NCBI GenBank assembly: GCA_963696675.1
Contig: CAVOLM010000039.1
Coordinates: 1 to 64,000 of the forward strand
Length of the DNA stretch: 64,000 nt
From: DATBVX01 sp963696675
GTDB lineage: Bacteria > Pseudomonadota > Gammaproteobacteria > Steroidobacterales > Steroidobacteraceae
Reading direction: 5' to 3'
Part shown: positions 59,682 through 64,000 of the stretch, in pieces
How positions within the stretch are numbered: position 1 is the stretch's first letter
Layout: every line of letters starts with the position of its first letter
The notes under the pieces: model-generated
Database searches by the model: none
Told to the model about the DNA's origin: nothing
The model's input: the letters and a program-made list of their open reading frames with translations, nothing else
Position numbers and translations under genes: made by a program

Positions 59682-61987
59682 TCAGGAGCCGAACAGGACG
59701 CTTTCGGGGCTCGAGCCGAGCAATTCGTTGAGCACTTCTTCGATCGGCTGGGGCTTGCTGACCACGTATCCCTGGATATAGTCGATCCCGAGCTGTATCA
59801 GCCAATCACGCACCTGCTCGCTCTCGACCTGCGCCGCCACCGTGTCCATGCGGCTTGCAGTCGCCCACTGGGCCAGCGCCTCGACCAGGCGTTGTGCCCG
59901 CACATCCTTGACCACGTCCTTGAGCAGCGTGCCATCCATCTTGATGGAGCTTGCGCCGTGCGCCTGCAGGCGCCCGCAAGCAGCGCCACCGACGTTGTCG
60001 ATCACGATGCGTGCGCCGGCGCGCAACATGCGCTTGGCGAAGCGGGCGACGTCACGGCCGTGGTTGGCCGCGGTGGTCTCTGCGATCTCGAACAGCCACT
60101 GCTCGGCGGGCAGGACATTTCGGCGCAGTTGCTCCGCCATCCAATCGTGAAAGTCGGCGATCTCGAGCGAGCGTGGCGAGATATTGAGCGACACCTCGAT
60201 GCGCGCGTGAGCCAGGAGGCGACGACCGGGCTGCGATTGCCGTGAGCGCCGCACTCATGACCCAGCGGTCGAGCTCTGTAATAGCATCGCGATCTGATCC
60301 GGTGGACAGAAACTCGCTGCGGTGCAATCAGCTGTGCCACGCTCGTCCACTATGCGCGGCAGCAACTCCAGGCGCACCGGTCGATTCGGATCGCGCACCG
60401 GGCGCATGGGCTGGGCGAAGAGCTTCAGGCGATTGTCACGCAGCGCCTCGCGCAGACGAACCGGAATCAGGATACGCGAGGAATCCTGCTGCAGGGCAGG
60501 CGCTTGGATCGCGCTGGATCGGGTACTGACGCTGCTCGCGACAGGCGCGGGTGTCGCCGCTGCGCGTGCCGAAACCAGTGCGTATCGCAGGCCCGCCGCA
60601 GTCGGCGTGACCGGGGCGACCCCACTGCGAAGTTCCACGCGCGGATCAGTGGAACGTTTGGAGGGATTTTGCTTGCCCGCGGCCTCGCGCATGCGTTGCG
60701 CAACTTCCTGCGCGGCTTCCGCATCATGGCGTGGCAGCAGGCACGCGAAGTGACCCCCGCCAGCCGGGCGCTGATGGCCGCCTCGGGAACCTGTGGCGGA
60801 CGCAGAATCTTGGCGACGTGGCGAATCAGGCGATCGGCTTCCGGCGCCCCACGCTCGCGGTTGTAGGTGCTCAGGCCAACGATGTCGAAGAAGATCACGC
60901 TGGCGCCGGTGCTCTCGGTAGTTGGCAGCGAGCGCATGGCGCGCTCGAGCCCCGCGGCGGAGCGCAGATTGGTCATCGAGTCGTAGTCGCGCTCTACGAG
61001 CGCAGGAATGAGCGGGCCGATCCGCTCCAGGAGCTGCTGTTCGGTATCACCGAACTCGGACGCGAATGGCGAACGCAACAGTGCCACATAACCGATCGGG
61101 TGGTCTGGGCGCTGCAGGATCGGCGTCGCGATCACGTGATACGAAAGCGAGCCGGAATCCTTGGCGGGTTGCGGCTCGGGCTCCGGCTCTGGCTCAAGTC
61201 CCGCGAACGAATCCTCATCCGGATCACGATCGGCGTCCTGCTTGAACGGCCTGCTGCTGAGGAAGGTCCGTCTTTCGAGCTGTATCCATGACAACACCTG
61301 TCGATGCGCCTGACGTAGCGCGTCCTTCGCAGTCTCGCTGCTCCAGCCCGGCGACTCGACGATGACGCGGATGGAACTGTCGGGGACGACTACTGCACCC
61401 AGCGCGGAGTCGGTGCGCGAGACGATAGCGGCGAGCAACTCACGCAACGGCTCGGCGCTCGTCGTGGAATTGATGAGAGGCAGTGCCTGGTTGGCGAGCC
61501 ACTCGAAGTGCTGGAGCTTCGTAGCCGTCTGGTCCTGGACGCTGGTGCTCGGGAGCTTGCGCAGCGTGGCGAGCTCGCGCGCGACACATTGCAAGATCGG
61601 GTGCAGGGTCTTTTCGACCTCGCCGATGCTCGCGGCCGGCGTGCGACCGGCGGGTGGTTTGCAGGTCACGCCGAGGATGCCGAGCGGAGCATCGCGCTCA
61701 TCACGCAGCCACAGCAGGTAGGCGGGTGTGGAGTCGTTCAGCAGCCGCTCTGAGCCGCTGCGACGGTTCTTGTCCGGGTCAGCAGCCTCCTGCACGAGTG
61801 CTCGCACCTGTCCCGAAAGGGTGCCCTCAACCTCCGCGTCTTTCTGCCACACCATCTTGCCCGCCGCGTCGTAGAAGATGACGCCGCGGGCGCGCGGATA
61901 GAGCACTTGCACGAGGCGCGCATAGGGCTCGAAAAACGCGGCTTTGGCGGGCCCGCGCAGGGCAGAAAAGGGGTCATTGTTGGCCAT
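59682..61987 (-). CDS. Degenerate GGDEF-EAL domain protein with N-terminal GAF-like region (frameshifted)
   Basis: About 768 residues when mended. The N-terminal 330 residues look like a GAF or PilZ-type sensor region (FEPYARLVQVLYPRARGVIFYD; SALGAVVVPDSS) with an Asp/Glu/Pro-rich linker. A GGDEF-like domain follows (DYDSMTNLRSAAGLERA, SVIFFDIVGLSTYNRERG) but its GGDEF loop is absent. The C-terminal EAL-like domain has ELLPRI where EAL is expected, SLNISPRSL, IDNVGG for DDFG, IKMDG and YIQGYVVSKP. Several catalytic residues are lost, so it may bind rather than turn over c-di-GMP. Shifts are near 60.7, 60.3 and 60.25 kb. Confidence 0.75.
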
Positions 61988-62174
61988 CCTGCGTAGCATC
62001 AACGGGATGGCGATTGAACAGAACGACGGCATTCACAGCACCGTCGCCTCATTGCGAGCGCGAATGCCGCCAAGGCTTGGAATTCCGCAAATCTGCGAGC
62101 GCCGTCACCAACGCGGTGGTGAAAGGCCGCGACGGCGCCAGATTATGTCTGCTCGGCAGCCTTTGATTGGGGCT

Positions 62175-63494
62175 TTATGACGCGTGGCCTTCGACCATAT
62201 CCCGCAGCGTCTTGCCCTCGAATCGTTCTTTGATCGCGGAGTCGATCTCGGCGGCCAACTCGTCTGCCACGCGCGTTCCGCGCGCGTGAACTCGCGGTTC
62301 ACCGCCCTGGTGGCGCCGCGCGGCGTCGGCAATGTCTGCCACCGTGATCTCGGCCGTGTCGCGGCCGGGTATCCAGTTTTCATCCTCGGTCGCGACGAGC
62401 AGGCCCGCGCTTTCGAGCGCGTGAATCACGATGCCGAGTGTCGCTCCAGGCACATCGAAGCGCTGCGCGAGAGCAGTTGGTTGTCCAGCGCTGCTTGCCG
62501 GTGCGGTAGTCCTGACCTACGAGCATCATGACGTTGAGCGCGAGGCGCTCGGCAAGACTGCTGGTCGAGGCGGATTTCGACCTGGCCGGTGCGCAGGTAG
62601 TGTGGGTTCTGCACGTAGAACGAAATCTGTGCACCGATCATCACGATCAGCCACGCGAGGTAGATCCAGATGAGCGCGGTCAGGACGATCGCGAAGCCCG
62701 CATACACGACAGTGAGCCTGGAGACATAGCGAACGAACGCGGCGAATGCAGCGCCGACGAGCACCCACAGCACTACCCGCCGTCAGCCCGCCGACGAGCG
62801 CGGGCATGGTGCGCACCTTCGTGTTGGGTATGAATGAGTACATGAATGCGAACAATGCCGTGACCAGCAGGTAGGGGGCGACCTCCCCATCACGTACATC
62901 ATGGTTCCGAAGGGCTCGTAGCGCATGGAGCCAGCGAACGAACGATGAGCTGCTGAGACTCGCCGTCAAGTCCGAGTGCGGCCACGGTCAGAATCGGGCC
63001 GATCACCATGAGGCTCAGGTACTCGCTGATCCGGCGCGCCCAGCTGCGCGGACGTTCGACACGCCAGACGAAATTGAGACTCTCTTCGACTTTCTGGATC
63101 GTCGAAATCGACGGTGTAGATCGAGAAATGCCAGGCCGAGTGATCCGAGCACGCCGCTCTGGATCTTGTCGACGAACCCATGACGCGTGTCGGTGAGTTC
63201 GGCTGCATGATCGCCGACCGGGCGAAAAAACTCGTCGAGCAGCGGTTTCAGCTCGTCGATGGATGCCCATTCCCTTGAGCACTGAGAAGGCGAACGCCAG
63301 CAGCGGCACGATGGCGAGCAGCATCGTGTAAACGAGACTCATCGCCCGCAGATTCAGATCGCCCTTCCACAGGTCGCGGATCAGGGCGTACGGATAGCGC
63401 AGCAGCTCGCAGGATCTGCGCCCAGGGTTCCTCGGCGGCTCGGCCCGGACGGCTCGAACAGCGCTCGTTCGAGTCGTTCCTGGAGGTGAAACAT
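62175..63494 (-). CDS. YihY/BrkB family membrane protein (multiple frameshifts)
   Basis: About 430-440 residues when mended; the family was once annotated as RNase BN. Visible parts are LLRYPYALIRDLWKGDLNLRAMSLVYTMLLAIVPLLAFAFSVLKG (first helix and family signature), EESLNFVWRVERPRSWARRI, LWVLVGAAFAAFVRYVSR, VLTALIWIYLAWLIVMIGAQISFYVQN and a soluble tail of about 120 residues with AGLLVATEDENWIPGRD. The tail resembles a winged-helix-like module seen in some members. At least six shifts break the gene. The ATG at 63494 has GGAGG-like bases upstream only weakly. Start and exact length are uncertain. Confidence 0.72.
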
Positions 63495-63564
63495 TGCGCG
63501 AGCCTTGCATGCAGCGTGGCGGCTGGCAAGCGTCGGGTCGCATCGTTAGAGTCCGTGCACGCCC

Positions 63565-64000
63565 ATGTCGACCGAATACGCCGAACGCATCGTCTGCCTC
63601 ACGGAGGAAACCACTGAGACGCTTTATCTGCTCGGTGAAGACTGGCGCATCGTCGGCATTTCAGGCTTCACGGTGCGGCCACCGCGTGCCCGCAAGGAGA
63701 AGCCGAAAGTCTCTGCGTTCACCAGCGCGAAAATGGATCGGATCCTCGCGCTCGAGCCCGACCTGGTGCTGGGATTTTCCGACCTGCAGGCAGACATCGC
63801 CGCCGAACTGATTCGCGCAGGATTGAATCTGCACGTGTTCAATCACCGTAGCGTTGCGGGCATTTTCGGAATGATTCGCACGCTCGGTGGCATGATCGGT
63901 TGCGAGACGAAGACGGCTGAGCTCGTGGAGCGGCTCGCAAGGCACGTCGCGGGCGTGCGCGCTGCCAGCGCGACATTACCCCGACGACCGCGCGTCTATT
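63565..64000 (+). CDS. BtuF-like periplasmic-binding-fold protein, N-terminal part (cut by window end)
   Basis: The first 145 residues of an intact frame that runs off the window. MSTEYAERIVCLTEETTETLYLLGEDWRIVGISGF is the opening of the BtuF/FhuD (PF01497) fold, followed by VSAFTSAKMDRILALEPDLVLGFSDLQAD and the NHRSVAGIFGMIRTLGGMIG helix. There is no signal peptide, so this belongs to the cytosolic cobalamin-binding-like branch rather than to a true transporter lipoprotein. It is divergent from the YihY-like gene. Confidence 0.85.
   Translation, partial: MSTEYAERIVCLTEETTETLYLLGEDWRIVGISGFTVRPPRARKEKPKVSAFTSAKMDRILALEPDLVLGFSDLQADIAAELIRAGLNLHVFNHRSVAGIFGMIRTLGGMIGCETKTAELVERLARHVAGVRAASATLPRRPRVY

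Overview
The window is a high-GC, gene-dense chromosomal segment of a gammaproteobacterium. Gene content and order (miaB-phoH-ybeY-corC-lnt; leuS-lptE with holA-nadD-rsfS-rlmH; maf-rng-yhdP-tldD; darP next to pmbA; purEK; a fimT-pilV-pilW-pilX-pilY1-pilE minor-pilin locus) and a CCCTCTCCC/GGGAGAGGG palindrome point towards the Xanthomonadales/Nevskiales/Steroidobacterales side of the class. This placement is inference; no rRNA gene is present to fix it.

Layout. 0-2.3 kb: end of the rplQ ribosomal operon, mscL, pepQ. 2.6-4.6 kb: alanine-rich lipoprotein, GNAT acetyltransferase, exported protein, bacterioferritin-like protein. 4.8-12.6 kb: type IV pilus minor pilins and the PilY1 adhesin. 12.6-17 kb: uvrA and ssb (divergent) and an exported methyltransferase-like protein. 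17-19.5 kb: feoA-feoB iron(II) uptake with a Fur-box promoter and a small Cys-containing membrane protein. 19.7-25.9 kb: tRNA thiomethylation, rRNA maturation, Mg/Co homeostasis, lipoprotein N-acylation and a PanE-like reductase. 26-29.4 kb: gamma-glutamyltransferase, a 7-TM protein and a glyoxalase-like protein. 29.5-40 kb: leuS-lptE, a five-gene inserted block, then holA-nadD-rsfS-rlmH. 40-51.5 kb: a giant SPOR-like protein, maf, rng, yhdP, a nitrilase-family hydrolase and tldD. 51.7-54.7 kb: an accessory run of small secreted proteins including an RTX-like calcium-binding domain. 54.7-64 kb: an AAA-FHA ATPase, purK, purE, darP, pmbA, a degenerate GGDEF-EAL protein, a YihY/BrkB membrane protein and the start of a BtuF-like binding protein.

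About twenty genes, including essential ones (uvrA, feoB, miaB, holA, nadD, purE, yhdP), are broken by one-base shifts. Nearly all shifts I could phase are +1 insertions. This looks like uncorrected long-read indels rather than gene decay, so those loci are annotated as whole genes with the shift positions noted. No tRNA, rRNA, CRISPR array, insertion sequence or prophage was recognised. The least ordinary material is the secreted calcium-protein cluster at 51.7-54.2 kb, the two-domain SPOR-like protein at 40.2-43.1 kb and the AAA-FHA fusion; none can be claimed as a new system from sequence alone.
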